A stretch of 35,632 bases of DNA from Rubrivivax sp. (GCA_016788525.1 JAEUPD010000250.1:1-35632); one strand, 5' to 3'; shown: positions 22,651 to 33,172, counted from the first letter of the stretch. A program made the numbers and translations. Notes: generated by a model from the sequence alone, not told the origin.

Positions 22651-23481
22651 CTACAAGTCCGTGCGCAACTTCCAGATCTCCGGAAACAGCACCGTATCCA
22701 GCATCTTGCGCAGGTAGCCGACGCCGGCGGTGCCGCCCGTGCCGCGCTTGAACCCGATCACCCGCTCCACCGTGGTGACATGCCGGAAACGCCAGAGCCG
22801 AAACGCGTCTTCCAGATCGGTGAGTTCCTCGCCCAGCTGGTACAGATCCCAGTGCGCCTCCGGGTCGCGGTAGACGACGAGCCAGGCCGCCTCGACCTCG
22901 TCGCTGGCCGGGTACGGTTGCGTCCAGTCGCGCGCCGTGTGGCTGGCCGGCACCGGCAGCCCGCGCCGCGCCAGCAGGCGCAGCGTCTCATCGTACAGCG
23001 ACGGCGCCTCGTAGGCCGCGCGCACCTTGGCCAGCAGGTCGGGCCGGTGCTCGTGCGGGCGCAGCATCGCGGCGTTCTTGTTGCCCAGGCTGAACTCGAT
23101 GCACCGGTACTGCCAGCTCTGGAAGCCGCTGCTGTTGGCAAGGTAGGGCCGGATGGCGCTGTACTCCGGCGGCGTCATCGTGGAGAGCACGTCCCACGCG
23201 TGCACCAGCTGTTCCATGATGCGGCTGACACGGGCCAGCATCTTGAACGCCGGCGCCAGCCGGTCGCCGGCGATGTGGCCGGTGGCGGCGCCGAGCTCGT
23301 GCAGCATCAGCTTCATCCACAGTTCGCTCGCCTGGTGCTGCACGATGAACAGCATCTCGTTGTGGTCGGGCGAGCGCGGGTGCTGCGCACTCAGCACCTG
23401 GTCCAGGTGCAGGTAGTCGCCGTAGCTCATGTCGGCGCTGAAGTCGAGCTTGGCGCCGTGGTGTTCGGTGGGGGTGCTCAT
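22651..23481 (-). CDS. kynA: Tryptophan 2,3-dioxygenase
   Basis: A 276-aa cytoplasmic heme enzyme that opens the indole ring of L-tryptophan with O2 to give N-formylkynurenine, the first step of the kynurenine pathway. Family signatures are present: Y-G-D-Y-L-H-L-D at 19-26, [13 protein letters not shown] with the active-site His 49, R-F-R-H-V with the likely heme-ligating His 234, and G-T-G-G-T-A-G-V near the C-terminus. Length is normal. The start at 23481 (M-S-T-P-T-E) is preferred over an in-frame upstream start in a Pro-rich stretch. It follows kynU by 58 bp on the same strand. The formamidase gene kynB that would act between the two enzymes is not in the window. Confidence 0.96.
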   Translation of the reverse strand: MSTPTEHHGAKLDFSADMSYGDYLHLDQVLSAQHPRSPDHNEMLFIVQHQASELWMKLMLHELGAATGHIAGDRLAPAFKMLARVSRIMEQLVHAWDVLSTMTPPEYSAIRPYLANSSGFQSWQYRCIEFSLGNKNAAMLRPHEHRPDLLAKVRAAYEAPSLYDETLRLLARRGLPVPASHTARDWTQPYPASDEVEAAWLVVYRDPEAHWDLYQLGEELTDLEDAFRLWRFRHVTTVERVIGFKRGTGGTAGVGYLRKMLDTVLFPEIWKLRTDL

Positions 23482-23539
23482 CGGGGGTGCCGGCGTGGCT
23501 GGAGGCGGCCGCGGCAAGGCGGCGGGTGGATGGCGGCGC

Positions 23540-24832
23540 TCAGGTGACGGCCTGGCGGCGGTTGAACTCGGGCCGGCGCCATTCCTCGGCGGCCAGCACC
23601 TGGTGCAGGTGCTCGGCCGCGTCCCACGCGTCGACGAAGCGCAGGTACAGCGGCGTGAAGCCGAAGCGCAGGATGTCGGCGGCGTCCGGCGGGTGCGCCG
23701 GGTCGCCGGCGCGGAAGTCGCCGATCACGCCACGCGCGATGAGCGCCTGCATGATCGCGTAGGCATGCGCCGGGTGCGAGAAGCAGACCTGGCTGCCGCG
23801 GTGGGCATCGTCGCGCGGCGAGGCCAGCGTGAGCGCGGGGCACAGCGCCTGGACGCGCGCGGCAAACAGGCGCGACATCGCCAGCGACTTGGTGCGGATC
23901 GCCGCCATGCCGCCGTGGCGCTCGGCCGCCAGCAAGGTGTCCACGCCGCACTCGAGCGCGGCCATCGAGAGGACCGCCGGCGTGCCGCACAGGTAGCGCG
24001 AGATGCCCGCCGCCGGCCGGTAGCCCGGCGTGAACTCGAAGGGTGCGGCATGCCCGATCCAGCCCGACAGCGGCTGCTGGAAGTGGTCGACGTGCCTCGG
24101 GTGCACCCACACGAAGGCCGGCGCGCCTGGGCCGCCGTTGAGGTACTTGTAGCCGCAGCCCACGGCGAAGTCGGCGCCGCCACCGTGCAGGTCCACCGGC
24201 ACCGCGCCAGCGCTGTGGGCCAGGTCCCAGATCACCAGCGCACCGGCCTCGTGTGCAGCGCGGGACAGCGCGGCCATGTCGTGCATCATGCCGTTGCGGT
24301 AGTTGACGTGGGTGAGCATCAGCACCGCGGTGCGCGTGTCCAGCGCCGCGGCGAGGTCGGGCGCGTCGAGCAGCCGCAACTCGAAGCCGCGCTCGCGCGC
24401 CAGCGACTCGGCGATGTACAGGTCGGTGGGAAAGTTGCTGCGCTCGGAGACGATGACGCGCCGGTCCGGCGAGGCCAGGCGCGCCATCGTCAATGCCGCC
24501 GAGAGCGCCTTGAACACGTTGACGCTGGTCGAGTCGGTGACCACCAGTTCGCCGGGCGCAGCGCCCACCAGCCGCCCGATCTTGTCGCCGATGCGCGAGG
24601 CCAGTGTCATCCAGCCGGCGCTGTTCCAGCTGCGGATGAGGCCCTGGCCCCACTCCTGTTCGACCACCTCGCGCACGCGCGCGGCGGTGGCGCGCGGCAG
24701 TGCGCCCAGCGAGTTGCCGTCGAGGTAGATCACGCCCGGCGGCAGCTCGAACAGCTCGCGCAGTGGCGCCAGCGGGTCGGCGGCATCGAGGGCCGCAGCC
24801 TGGGCCCGGGTGGTCACGGGGGCGGGGCTCAT
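23540..24832 (-). CDS. kynU: Kynureninase
   Basis: A 430-aa PLP enzyme that cleaves L-kynurenine to anthranilate and alanine. Signatures: Y-L-D-G-N-S-L-G near the start, T-D-S-T-S-V-N (phosphate binding), the PLP-interacting Asp in I-W-D-L-A-H-S-A-G (D203), and [12 protein letters not shown] with the Schiff-base Lys 229. Length is normal. The start at 24832 has GGGAG upstream and fits the family N-terminus; ATGs at 24874 and 24877 are in frame but lack a ribosome site and overlap the predicted -10. It is the first gene of the kynU-kynA unit and lies behind a palindromic operator (24882-24900). Confidence 0.96.
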   Translation of the reverse strand: MSPAPVTTRAQAAALDAADPLAPLRELFELPPGVIYLDGNSLGALPRATAARVREVVEQEWGQGLIRSWNSAGWMTLASRIGDKIGRLVGAAPGELVVTDSTSVNVFKALSAALTMARLASPDRRVIVSERSNFPTDLYIAESLARERGFELRLLDAPDLAAALDTRTAVLMLTHVNYRNGMMHDMAALSRAAHEAGALVIWDLAHSAGAVPVDLHGGGADFAVGCGYKYLNGGPGAPAFVWVHPRHVDHFQQPLSGWIGHAAPFEFTPGYRPAAGISRYLCGTPAVLSMAALECGVDTLLAAERHGGMAAIRTKSLAMSRLFAARVQALCPALTLASPRDDAHRGSQVCFSHPAHAYAIMQALIARGVIGDFRAGDPAHPPDAADILRFGFTPLYLRFVDAWDAAEHLHQVLAAEEWRRPEFNRRQAVT

Positions 24833-24872
24833 GGGTGTCGTGGCTCCCTTCGAAGGCGGATCGGGCAGCGCC

Positions 24873-24902
24873 ATCATACCGGTTTAGTTGACAACTGAAC
24901 TA
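24873..24902 (-). promoter_or_regulatory. kynU promoter with a 19-bp palindromic operator
   Basis: On the minus strand TATGAT (24878-24873) is a good -10, about 40 bp before the kynU start, with only a weak -35. A near-perfect palindrome at 24882-24900, GTT-N-AGTTG-N-CAACT-N-AAC, covers the spacer and -35 area. Its shape is that of MarR-family operators, and its position suits repression. Pseudomonas kyn genes are controlled by the Lrp-type KynR; no regulator gene is adjacent here. Confidence 0.6.
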
Positions 24903-24971
24903 TTGAGGCCTGCACGGAGGCGCGAGCGGGCGCCCGGCGGCGGCCCGGCGGGTGGGGCCGGGCCGCGCCCC

Positions 24972-26219
24972 TCAGGCCTGCCGCACCGTGCCGGGCGCCG
25001 CCCGTGCGGCCGCGCCGCCGTAGGTCAGCCAGGCCCACAAGGCCTCCAGCGGGCCGCGCTCGTGGCGCTGCAGCCACCACAGGCTCCACGGCACCTGGAT
25101 GACGAAGAAGATGGCCAGGCTCAGCACCAGGCCCCAGGCCGGCCCCACCTTCATCCACAGGCCGAAGCCCCAGTGCTGGAACAGCACGAGGCAGATCGCC
25201 GTCTGCATTAGGTAGTTGGTCAGCGGCAGGCGCCCCGCGGCCTGCCAGGGGGCCAGCCAGCGCCGGCCGCGTGCGCTCTCGGCCGCGCGCACGATCAGCA
25301 GCACATAGAAGCACATCATCGCCACGCGCGAGAGGCTGTAGCAGATGCTGCCCAGCAATTTGATCGGCGAGGGTCCCGGCGCGCGGTTCAACTCGAAGAT
25401 GAGCGCGAACGCCGCGCCGCACGCCAGGCCGATGGCCAAGGCCCACCACATCAGCCGGCGGATCTGCGGCATCAGCTCGCCGGCGCGTTGCACCCAGCGC
25501 CGGCGGCCGGCCAGCACGCCGACCAGCATCGTCATGCCCAGCATCACGTACCAACCGGCGGTGCCCCACAGGTTGAGCCAGTCGGTATAGAAGTGGACCA
25601 TCATGCGCGTGTTCTCGCGCACCATGTCGAGGTAGTTGCCGGCGCCGAAGGCGGCATGGTTGCTGGCCTCGAAGGCCTGCGCGATGCGCACGCGTTCGGC
25701 CGTGATGGCCGGCGTGATGACCGCCAGCCGCGCCAGGCCGCTCACCGCCGGGTACACCAGGCAGGCGCCGATCAGCGCGACCAGGCCGCGGTCGCTGACG
25801 TGCCTCAAGCCCAGCACCAGCACGATGCCCAGCAGCGCGTAGTTGTGCAGCACGTCGCCGGGCCAGAAAAGCAAGGCGTGGATGACGCCGAAGGCCAAGA
25901 GCGCCAGCAGCCGCCGCAGGTACAGCGCCGTGGCGTGCGCCGGGTCACGCTCGTGCATGCGCGCGTACTGGATGGTGAACCCGACGCCGAACAGCAGGCT
26001 GAACATGCTGTTGAACTTGCCCGAGAACAGCGCCTCGCGCACCTGCTCGGCGGCGCGGTCCACCGGATGCGCCCACAGGTACGAGCCGTCGGCCTCGGCG
26101 AAGAACGAGCTCGAGAAGCCGGGCATGTTCATGATCAGGATGCCCATCAGCGCAAAGCCGCGCAGGATGTCCAGCGTCGGCAGGCGTTCGGCGGTGGGCA
26201 GCGACGTGGACTGGGTCAT
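24972..26219 (-). CDS. DUF418 family membrane protein
   Basis: A 415-aa inner-membrane protein. The start at 26219 has a perfect AAGGAGGT 4 bp upstream. It opens with R-L-P-T-L-D-I-L-R-G-F-A-L-M-G-I-L-I-M-N, the signature shared by YeiB/DUF418 and related acyltransferase-like membrane proteins. Then come S-M-F-S-L-L-F-G-V-G-F and about ten hydrophobic segments. The C-terminal DUF418 part has G-R-L-P-L-T-N-Y-L-M-Q-T and Q-V-P-W-S-L-W-W-L. Family members are thought to move or modify an unknown substrate; none is clearly assigned. It stands alone on the minus strand, with a 241-bp gap to the divergent CBS gene. Confidence 0.9.
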   Translation of the reverse strand: MTQSTSLPTAERLPTLDILRGFALMGILIMNMPGFSSSFFAEADGSYLWAHPVDRAAEQVREALFSGKFNSMFSLLFGVGFTIQYARMHERDPAHATALYLRRLLALLAFGVIHALLFWPGDVLHNYALLGIVLVLGLRHVSDRGLVALIGACLVYPAVSGLARLAVITPAITAERVRIAQAFEASNHAAFGAGNYLDMVRENTRMMVHFYTDWLNLWGTAGWYVMLGMTMLVGVLAGRRRWVQRAGELMPQIRRLMWWALAIGLACGAAFALIFELNRAPGPSPIKLLGSICYSLSRVAMMCFYVLLIVRAAESARGRRWLAPWQAAGRLPLTNYLMQTAICLVLFQHWGFGLWMKVGPAWGLVLSLAIFFVIQVPWSLWWLQRHERGPLEALWAWLTYGGAAARAAPGTVRQA

Positions 26220-26460
26220 GGCGACCTCCTTGGGGGGCGGCATCGTAATGCGCGGGTGCCCTCGCGGCCATGGTTCCGGCGGTGGAAGCCGCCTGCGGAG
26301 CGCCGGTGCGCCCGGGTGAACCCCGTGGCGGAACCCGCGACGCTGCCCGCCCGGGGGGTTCCAGGGGCTTGCCGCGGCGCCCCAAATTGGGCAGTCTTCG
26401 GCTGCAAGGCGGGCGCCACCAAGTCGACCAACGGCCCGCCGGCGCCCCCGGGGGAACGTG

Positions 26461-26889
26461 ATGAAGCCTGTTTCGGAACTCCTGAAGAAGCACGACGGCA
26501 CGCTGTGGCACCTGCGCCCTTCCGACACCGTGTTCGCGGCGCTTCAACTGCTGGCCAACTACGAGGTCGGCGCGTTGATGGTGATGGAGGGCTCGCGCCT
26601 GGTGGGCGTGTTTTCCGAGCGCGACTACACGCGCAAGATCGCGCTGCAGGGGCTGAGCTCGCGCGACACGCTGGTTTCCGAGATCATGTCGCGCCAGATC
26701 GTCTCGGTGACGCCGCGCACCGACACGCGCGAGTGCATGTCGCTGATGAGCGAGAAGAAGATCCGCCACCTGCCGGTGATCGATGGCACCACCGTGCTCG
26801 GCATGATCTCCATCCGCGACATCATGGACGACATCATCGCCGACCACGAGTCGACCATCGCGCAGCTGGAGAACTACATCCAGTCCTGA
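26461..26889 (+). CDS. Two-CBS-domain protein
   Basis: A 142-aa cytoplasmic protein made only of a CBS pair (Bateman module). First CBS about residues 12-65 (V-G-A-L-M-V-M-E-G-S-R-L-V-G-V-F-S-E-R-D-Y), second about 75-130 (I-R-H-L-P-V-I-D-G-T-T-V-L-G-M-I-S-I-R-D-I). Such modules bind adenosine nucleotides or S-adenosyl ligands and act as energy or redox sensors, usually through a partner protein. The start at 26461 follows GGGGGAAC; a GTG three bases earlier is possible. A hybrid histidine kinase gene follows after 109 bp on the same strand; a functional link is not shown. Confidence 0.92.
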   Translation: MKPVSELLKKHDGTLWHLRPSDTVFAALQLLANYEVGALMVMEGSRLVGVFSERDYTRKIALQGLSSRDTLVSEIMSRQIVSVTPRTDTRECMSLMSEKKIRHLPVIDGTTVLGMISIRDIMDDIIADHESTIAQLENYIQS

Positions 26890-26890
26890 G

Positions 26891-26912
26891 GCCGGGCCCC
26901 GAGCCGGCCCGG
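26891..26912 (+). terminator. GC hairpin after the CBS gene
   Basis: CCGGGCC (26892-26898) can pair with GGCCCGG (26906-26912) over a 7-base loop, directly after the stop codon. No T-run follows, so termination is uncertain and read-through into the kinase gene is possible. Confidence 0.25.
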
Positions 26913-26998
26913 GGGCGCCGCGCGGGGGCCAAGCACGGCGCCGGCACCCACGATTGCAGCCGCGCCGCGCCGTGGCAACGGGATATGCTCCCGGGGTG

Positions 26999-28852
26999 AT
27001 GAACGGCGCTGCCGACCTCGCCCCGACGACGCCCGCGCCGGCCGCCCAGGTCGCCCAGACCGGCGGCGAGACCCTCGAACTGGCGGTGCGGCGCGAGATG
27101 CTCAAGGTGGCGCTGCGCACCGCCACCGGCAGCGTCGCGCTGCTGCTGATGGCCGTGGCCTTCATCGCCTGGCAGGGCTTCGAGGTCGGCCGCGACGGCG
27201 CGGCCACCGCCGTGGCGATGCTGGGCGTGCCGGTGTCGGCCTGGCGCCTGTGGCTGCGCCACCGCTACGCCGGCGACGGCGAGCTCACCCTGGGCGAGGT
27301 CGGCCGCGCCATCCGGCAGCTGGAGGTCAACGCGGCGGTCACCGGCGTGATGTGGGCGGTGGCCACGTTCACCATCTACCCGCTGCTGACCGGCATGTCC
27401 TCGACGACCTACGTCATCATCGTCTGCGGCTCGGTGGCGGTGGCCGCGTCGTTCATGTCGCTGGCCGGCCACAGCTTCCTGATCCTGGCCACCTGGCAGC
27501 TGGGTGCGCTCATCGCCGCCAGCCTGGTGTTCTCGACCGTGCACTCGTGGACCCTGGCCCTGCTGACGGTCCTGTTCGGCTTCGCCATGGTGCGTGCGAT
27601 GCGCGAGTTCCGCGCCTCCTCGGTGAACGCCATGCGGCACAGCCTGGAGGTGGACATTGCCAACGAGTCGCTGCGCCATGCCAAGGAGGCGGCCGAGGCC
27701 GCCAACCTGGCCAAGAGCCAGTTCCTGGCCACCATGAGCCACGAGATCCGCACGCCGATGAACGGCGTGCTGGGCGCACTCGAGCTGCTCAGGCAGACGC
27801 CGCTGGACATGCGGCAGAAGCGCCTGGTGAAAACCGCTTCGGCCTCGGGCGAGTCGCTGATGGACATCCTCAACGACGTGCTCGACCACTCCAAGATCGA
27901 GGCCGGCAAGCTCTCGCTGGTGGCCTCGCCGATGTCGCTGCACTCGGTGGCCACGGCCGCCGCGGCGCTGTTCCGCGCCAACGCCGAGACGCGGGGGCTG
28001 ACCATCACGCTGCACGTGGCCGAAGGCGTGCCCGACGGCGTGATCAGCGACGCGCCGCGGCTCAAGCAGGTGCTGCTCAACCTCATCGGCAACGGCGTGA
28101 AGTTCACCGAGAAGGGCGGCGTCACGCTGCGGCTGTCGCAGGCCGACGTCCTCACCGCGGCTGGCGAGCTGCCGCCCGACCGCCGCCGCGTCCGATTCGA
28201 GGTCAAGGACACGGGCATCGGCATCCCGGCCGATGCGCTGGACGAGGTCTTCCTGCCGTTCCACCAGGTGCAGAACACGCGGGCGCGGCTGCGCGGCGGC
28301 ACGGGGCTGGGCCTGGCGATCAGCCAGCGCATCATCGAAGCCATGGGCGGCCGCATCCGGGTGGAGAGCCGGCTGGGCGCCGGCTCGGTGTTCAGCTTCG
28401 AGCTCGAGTTCGAGCTCGCCCCCAACGTGATGCTGCCCAACACCGACAGCGACTTCACGCGGCTGGACACGGCCGACCGCCTGCAGGGCATGGTGCTGCT
28501 GGTCGAGGACAACATCGTCAACCGCCTGGTCGGCGCCGAGATGCTGCGTTCGATCGGCGTCGAGGTGATCGAGGCCGAAGACGGTGCGCAGGGCCTGGCC
28601 CTGCTGGAGCGCCAGCGGGTCGACCTGGTGCTGATGGACCTGCAGATGCCGGTGCTGGACGGGCTGGCCGCCACGCGCCAGCTGCGCGAGCGCGAGGCGC
28701 GCCTGAGGCTGCCGCGCGTGCCGATCGTCGCGCTCACCGCCAACGCCTTCGACGAGGACGTCACCGCCTCGATGGCCGCCGGCATGGACGGCCACCTGGC
28801 CAAGCCGTATTCGCGCGAGCAGTTGTACGACCTGCTGCGGCGCTGGCTGTAG
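26999..28852 (+). CDS. Hybrid sensor histidine kinase with receiver domain
   Basis: A 617-aa inner-membrane sensor kinase. The N-terminal part has about six hydrophobic segments (residues ~43-200) and no periplasmic sensor domain, so it probably senses within or near the membrane. A coiled-coil linker (~210-240) leads to the HisKA domain with F-L-A-T-M-S-H-E-I-R-T-P-M-N (phospho-acceptor His 248). The HATPase domain has N-L-I-G-N-G-V-K-F-T, D-T-G-I-G-I-P and G-G-T-G-L-G-L-A-I. A C-terminal receiver has V-E-D-N near its start, phospho-acceptor Asp 547 (V-L-M-D-L-Q-M-P) and the conserved Lys in A-K-P-Y-S. No Hpt domain or separate response regulator lies nearby, so the output partner is elsewhere. 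The start at 26999 is chosen over upstream in-frame codons in low-complexity sequence. Confidence 0.93.
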   Translation: MNGAADLAPTTPAPAAQVAQTGGETLELAVRREMLKVALRTATGSVALLLMAVAFIAWQGFEVGRDGAATAVAMLGVPVSAWRLWLRHRYAGDGELTLGEVGRAIRQLEVNAAVTGVMWAVATFTIYPLLTGMSSTTYVIIVCGSVAVAASFMSLAGHSFLILATWQLGALIAASLVFSTVHSWTLALLTVLFGFAMVRAMREFRASSVNAMRHSLEVDIANESLRHAKEAAEAANLAKSQFLATMSHEIRTPMNGVLGALELLRQTPLDMRQKRLVKTASASGESLMDILNDVLDHSKIEAGKLSLVASPMSLHSVATAAAALFRANAETRGLTITLHVAEGVPDGVISDAPRLKQVLLNLIGNGVKFTEKGGVTLRLSQADVLTAAGELPPDRRRVRFEVKDTGIGIPADALDEVFLPFHQVQNTRARLRGGTGLGLAISQRIIEAMGGRIRVESRLGAGSVFSFELEFELAPNVMLPNTDSDFTRLDTADRLQGMVLLVEDNIVNRLVGAEMLRSIGVEVIEAEDGAQGLALLERQRVDLVLMDLQMPVLDGLAATRQLREREARLRLPRVPIVALTANAFDEDVTASMAAGMDGHLAKPYSREQLYDLLRRWL

Positions 28853-28854
28853 CC

Positions 28855-28878
28855 GGCGCGGCGGCGCGGCGGCGCGGC
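28855..28878. repeat. Three tandem copies of GGCGCGGC
   Basis: An 8-bp unit is repeated three times (28855-28862, 28863-28870, 28871-28878) in the 80-bp gap between the convergent kinase and coaX genes. No T-run accompanies it, so I do not call it a terminator. Confidence 0.6.
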
Positions 28879-28932
28879 GGGCCGGCGCCGACCGGGCGGG
28901 CCGCGACCCCCCTGTCTCCTGCGAGCGCCCGT

Positions 28933-29733
28933 TCAGCCCCTGGCGGCGCTTCGCTGGGCCTGCAAGTGCAGCAGGCCCTCGAAGACGAGCGTGTCCACCA
29001 TCTCGAAGGGCAGCTCGAGCGTCGGCCCGACCTTGACCGCCGCCCCGCCGGCCAGCAGCAGCAGCGGCGGATGCCCGGCGCGCTGCTCGAGCCGGCGGTA
29101 CTGGCGTTCGATGGCCCCGGCGATGGCGTTGGCGCCGCCGCTCATCAGCGCATCGCTGGTGTTGGTGGGGAAGTCCACCACCTCGCCGGTGGGCACGCGC
29201 AGGCCGGCGGTGCCGCTTTCCAGCGACTTCAGCATCAGGCCGAAGCCCGGCAGGATGAGGCCGCCGAGAAAGTGCCCGCTGGCGTCGAGCGCGTCCACGG
29301 TGACCGCGGTACCCACCATCACCACCAGCGCGGCCCGGGCGCCCTGCCCGGCGTGCGCCCCACCGCCGGCGCCGGCCGCCAGCGCACGCCGCCTGGCGCC
29401 GGCCAGCGCCACCCAGCGGTCGGCGCCCAGGCGGTGCGGATGGTCGTAGCCGTTGACGAGGCCCGCCTCGGCCGCGGTGGGCACCACCCAGCGCGGCTGG
29501 ACCTCCCAGCGCTCCATCTGTTCCTCCACGCGCCGGCGCACCTGGTCGCCGGCGACGATGGAGCCGAGCATCTGGTCGGGCTCGGGCAGGTCGTTCCAGC
29601 CGCCCTCGCCCAGCTCGTCGATCGTCTCGAGGAACACCGCGCCTTGCCGCAGCAGCACGGCGTCGGGCCGGGCGGCGTCGTACAGCGCCCACTTCAGGCG
29701 CGTGTTGCCGCAGTCGATGGCGAGGAAGCTCAT
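28933..29733 (-). CDS. coaX: Type III pantothenate kinase
   Basis: A 266-aa cytoplasmic enzyme that phosphorylates pantothenate, the first step of coenzyme A synthesis. Signatures: [13 protein letters not shown] at the start (phosphate loop with Asp 7), [12 protein letters not shown] (pantothenate site), V-G-T-A-V-T-V-D (second Asp) and G-G-L-I-L-P-G. A Gly/Ala-rich insertion ([11 protein letters not shown]) lies after the G-A-D-R-W block. Type III kinases need a monovalent cation and are not inhibited by CoA. In many Burkholderiales coaX follows birA, but here its upstream neighbour is the divergent icmF, a CoA-ester enzyme; the link may be chance. The start at 29733 is the family start. Confidence 0.93.
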   Translation of the reverse strand: MSFLAIDCGNTRLKWALYDAARPDAVLLRQGAVFLETIDELGEGGWNDLPEPDQMLGSIVAGDQVRRRVEEQMERWEVQPRWVVPTAAEAGLVNGYDHPHRLGADRWVALAGARRRALAAGAGGGAHAGQGARAALVVMVGTAVTVDALDASGHFLGGLILPGFGLMLKSLESGTAGLRVPTGEVVDFPTNTSDALMSGGANAIAGAIERQYRRLEQRAGHPPLLLLAGGAAVKVGPTLELPFEMVDTLVFEGLLHLQAQRSAARG

Positions 29734-29881
29734 GGGGGGCCGATGCTAGCGACGCCGGCCCGCCGAGATGCCCCGCGCCTTCCCGGGGATGGCATCATCG
29801 CCCGACCCCTGCCGCCCCTGCCGCCTCTGGCGGGGCCCTGGCTCACCGGCCGCGCAGGGCTTTCCGCTGCGTGAGTGCCCG

Positions 29882-32800
29882 ATGACCGACCTTTCCGCCG
29901 AAGCCAGGGCCCTGGCCGACTACCGCCCGACGCACAAGGTGCGCTTCGTCACCGCCGCCAGCCTGTTCGACGGCCACGACGCGGCCATCAACATCATGCG
30001 CCGCATCCTGCAGGGCATGGGGGCGGAGGTCATCCACCTCGGCCACAACCGCAGTGTCGACGAGGTGGTGACGGCGGCGCTGCAGGAAGACGTGCAGGGC
30101 ATCGCCGTCAGCAGCTACCAGGGCGGCCACGTCGAGTATTTCAAGTACATGGTCGACCTGCTGCGCCAGCGGGGCGGTGCGCACGTGCAGGTGTTTGGCG
30201 GCGGCGGCGGCGTCATCGTGCCGGCAGAGATCCGCGAGCTGCACGATTACGGCGTGGCGCGCATCTACTCGCCCGAAGACGGCCAGCGCATGGGGCTGCA
30301 GGGAATGATCGGCGAGATGGTCATGCGCTGCGACCAGGACCTCTCGCCGCACGCGCCCAAGGGCGCCACCGCGTTGCAGGGCCACACCGAGGCCGCCTGG
30401 CGCGCGCTGGCGCAGGCCATCACGGCGCTGGAGAACGGCCGCGCCGAGCCGGCACTGAAGGCCACGCTGACCAAGGCCGCCAAGGACGCGAAGATCCCCG
30501 TGCTGGGCATCACCGGCACGGGCGGCGCCGGCAAGTCCAGCCTCACCGACGAACTGATCCGCCGCCTGCGGCTGGACCAGGGCGACGCGCTGCGCATCGC
30601 CGTCATCAGCATCGACCCCAGCCGGCGCAAGAGCGGCGGCGCGCTGCTGGGCGACCGCATCCGCATGAACGCCATCTCGCCGTGGAACGCCGGCCCGCGC
30701 GTGTTCATGCGCAGCCTGGCCACGCGCGACTTCGGCAGCGAGATCAGCCAGGCCTTGCCCGACGTGGTCACGGCCTGCAAGGCGGCCGGCTTCGACCTCA
30801 TCGTCGTCGAGACCTCCGGCATCGGCCAGGGCGACGCGGCCATCGTGCCGCTGGTGGACGTGCCGATGTACGTGATGACGCCCGAGTTCGGCGCCGCCAG
30901 CCAGCTCGAGAAGATCGACATGCTCGACTTCGCCGAGTTCGTGGCCATCAACAAGTTCGACCGCAAGGGCGCGGCCGACGCCCTGCGCGACGTGGCCAAG
31001 CAGGTGCAGCGCAACAAGGAGGCGTTCAAGACGCCGCCCGAGCAGATGCCGGTGTTCGGCACCATGGCCAGCCGCTTCAACGACGACGGCGTCACCGCGC
31101 TGTACCAGGCGCTGCTGCCGCGGCTGGCGGCGCTGGGCCTGAAGACAAGCGACAGCCGCCTGCCCAAGGTGGCCACGCGGCACAGCACGCACCAGACCCC
31201 CATCGTGCCCGGCGCGCGTGTGCGCTACCTCGCCGACATCGCCGACACCGTGCGCGGCTACAAGCGCCGCGCGCGCGAGCAGGCGCAGCTCGCGCGTGAA
31301 GTGCAGCAGCTGCGCGAGAGCTCGCGCATGCTGCACGAGGCGATTCCCACCAAGTTCAAGGCCCGTCGCGCGCTCGAGGAACAGGCCGAGCTGCGTGAAG
31401 CCAAGATCGACGCCGCCAGCAGGAAGCTGCTGGCGATGTGGCCAGACATGAGGAAGGCCTATGCCGGCGACGAGTACGTGGTGAAGATCCGCGACAAGGA
31501 AATCCGCACCGGCCTCGTGCACACCACGCTTTCGGGCAACAAGATCCGCAAGGTGGTGTTGCCCGCCTACGAAGACCACGGTGAACTGCTGAAGTGGCTG
31601 CTGCTGGAGAACGTGCCCGGCAGCTTCCCCTACACCGCCGGCGTCTTCGCCTTCAAGCGCGAAAACGAAGACCCCACGCGCATGTTTGCGGGCGAGGGTG
31701 ACGCCTTCCGCACCAACCGCCGCTTCAAGCTCGTCAGCGAAGGCATGCCGGCCAAGCGCCTTTCCACCGCCTTCGACTCGGTCACGCTGTACGGCAACGA
31801 CCCCGACCTCAGGCCCGACATCTACGGCAAGGTCGGCAATTCCGGTGTCAGCATCGCGACGATCGACGACCTGAAGGTGCTGTATTCAGGCTTCGACCTG
31901 TGCGCGCCGAACACCAGCGTCAGCATGACGATCAACGGCCCGGCGCCCAGCATCCTGGCGATGTTCATGAACGCGGCCATCGACCAGCAACTGGAGAAGT
32001 TCAAGGCCGACAACCGACGCGAGCCCACCGACACCGAGGCCGCGAAGATCCGCGATTGGGCGCTGGCCAATGTGCGCGGCACGGTGCAGGCCGATATCCT
32101 GAAGGAAGACCAGGGCCAGAACACCTGCATCTTCAGCACCGAGTTCAGCCTCAAGGTGATGGGCGACATCGCCGAGTACTTCGTGCACCACCAGGTGCGC
32201 AACTTCTACTCGGTGTCGATCTCCGGCTACCACATCGCCGAAGCCGGCGCGAACCCGATCAGCCAGCTCGCCTTCACGCTCAGCAACGGCTTCACCTTCG
32301 TCGAGGCCTATCTCGCGCGCGGCATGCACATCGACGATTTCGCGCCCAACCTGTCGTTCTTCTTCTCGAACGGCATGGACCCGGAGTACACGGTGATGGG
32401 CCGCGTCGCGCGGCGCATCTGGGCCACCGCGATGCGCGAGCGCTACGGCGCCAACGAGCGCAGCCAGAAGCTCAAGTACCACGTCCAGACCTCGGGCCGC
32501 AGCCTGCACGCGCAGGAGATCGCCTTCAACGACATCCGCACCACGCTGCAGGCGCTGATCGCGATCTACGACAACTGCAACTCGCTGCACACCAACGCCT
32601 ACGACGAGGCGATCACCACGCCCACCGAGGAATCGGTGCGCCGCGCGATGGCGATCCAGCTGATCATCAACCGCGAATGGGGCCTGGCGAAGAACGAGAA
32701 CCCCAGCCAGGGCGCGTTCATCATCGACGAGCTGACCGAGCTGGTCGAGGAGGCGGTGCTGAAGGAGTTCGAGAAGATCGCCGAGCGCGGCGGCGTGCTC

Positions 32801-33172
32801 GGCGCGATGGAGACCGGCTACCAGCGCGGCAAGATCCAGGAGGAGAGCATGCACTACGAGATGCTCAAGCACACCGGCGAGTACCCGATCATCGGCGTCA
32901 ACACCTTCCGCAACCCGAAGGGCGACGAGGCCCAGGCCGTCGAGCTGGCGCGTTCGACCGACGAGGAGAAGCAGTCGCAGCTGGCGCGCCTGCGCGACTT
33001 CCACGAGCGCAACGCCACCGAGGCGCCGGCGGTGCTGGCGCGGCTGCAGCAGGCGGTGATCGCCAACGGCAACGTGTTCGAGGTACTGATGGACGCGGTG
33101 CGCGTGTGCTCGCTCGGCCAGATCACCGGGGCGCTCTTCGAGGTCGGCGGCCAGTACCGCCGCAGCATGTGA
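29882..33172 (+). CDS. icmF: Fused isobutyryl-CoA mutase
   Basis: A 1096-aa coenzyme-B12 enzyme that interconverts isobutyryl-CoA and n-butyryl-CoA (some members also act on isovaleryl/pivalyl-CoA). All three IcmF parts are present. The N-terminal B12-binding domain has D-G-H-D at 30-33 (His 32 is the cobalt ligand) and G-G-G-G-G-V. The central G-protein chaperone domain has P-loop G-T-G-G-A-G-K-S (212-219), E-T-S-G-I-G-Q-G-D (310-318) and N-K-F-D (357-360). The C-terminal mutase barrel has [22 protein letters not shown] and [10 protein letters not shown] at the end. Length is as expected, and the sequence is very close to the Cupriavidus metallidurans enzyme as I recall it. The start at 29882 is preferred over upstream in-frame low-complexity sequence. 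Its stop overlaps the next ATG by one base. No cobalamin riboswitch fits in the 148 bp upstream. Confidence 0.97.
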   Translation: MTDLSAEARALADYRPTHKVRFVTAASLFDGHDAAINIMRRILQGMGAEVIHLGHNRSVDEVVTAALQEDVQGIAVSSYQGGHVEYFKYMVDLLRQRGGAHVQVFGGGGGVIVPAEIRELHDYGVARIYSPEDGQRMGLQGMIGEMVMRCDQDLSPHAPKGATALQGHTEAAWRALAQAITALENGRAEPALKATLTKAAKDAKIPVLGITGTGGAGKSSLTDELIRRLRLDQGDALRIAVISIDPSRRKSGGALLGDRIRMNAISPWNAGPRVFMRSLATRDFGSEISQALPDVVTACKAAGFDLIVVETSGIGQGDAAIVPLVDVPMYVMTPEFGAASQLEKIDMLDFAEFVAINKFDRKGAADALRDVAKQVQRNKEAFKTPPEQMPVFGTMASRFNDDGVTALYQALLPRLAALGLKTSDSRLPKVATRHSTHQTPIVPGARVRYLADIADTVRGYKRRAREQAQLAREVQQLRESSRMLHEAIPTKFKARRALEEQAELREAKIDAASRKLLAMWPDMRKAYAGDEYVVKIRDKEIRTGLVHTTLSGNKIRKVVLPAYEDHGELLKWLLLENVPGSFPYTAGVFAFKRENEDPTRMFAGEGDAFRTNRRFKLVSEGMPAKRLSTAFDSVTLYGNDPDLRPDIYGKVGNSGVSIATIDDLKVLYSGFDLCAPNTSVSMTINGPAPSILAMFMNAAIDQQLEKFKADNRREPTDTEAAKIRDWALANVRGTVQADILKEDQGQNTCIFSTEFSLKVMGDIAEYFVHHQVRNFYSVSISGYHIAEAGANPISQLAFTLSNGFTFVEAYLARGMHIDDFAPNLSFFFSNGMDPEYTVMGRVARRIWATAMRERYGANERSQKLKYHVQTSGRSLHAQEIAFNDIRTTLQALIAIYDNCNSLHTNAYDEAITTPTEESVRRAMAIQLIINREWGLAKNENPSQGAFIIDELTELVEEAVLKEFEKIAERGGVLGAMETGYQRGKIQEESMHYEMLKHTGEYPIIGVNTFRNPKGDEAQAVELARSTDEEKQSQLARLRDFHERNATEAPAVLARLQQAVIANGNVFEVLMDAVRVCSLGQITGALFEVGGQYRRSM

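Noticed and set aside
24832-24877. Upstream ATGs (24874, 24877) as the kynU start
   Set aside because: They overlap the predicted -10 and lack a ribosome site; the ATG at 24832 has both spacing and family fit.
26834-29692. Very long minus-strand open frame across the kinase gene and into coaX
   Set aside because: Runs antisense to an unmistakable hybrid kinase and in the wrong frame of coaX; a shadow of high-GC coding sequence.
29734-29881. Possible cobalamin riboswitch upstream of icmF
   Set aside because: The 148-bp gap is too short and I see no B12-box-like sequence.
29843-31579. Long open frame antisense to icmF (over 570 codons)
   Set aside because: Mirror of the GC-rich codon pattern of icmF; composition is Ala/Gly/His/Arg-rich with no domain, and the sense strand is a certain gene.
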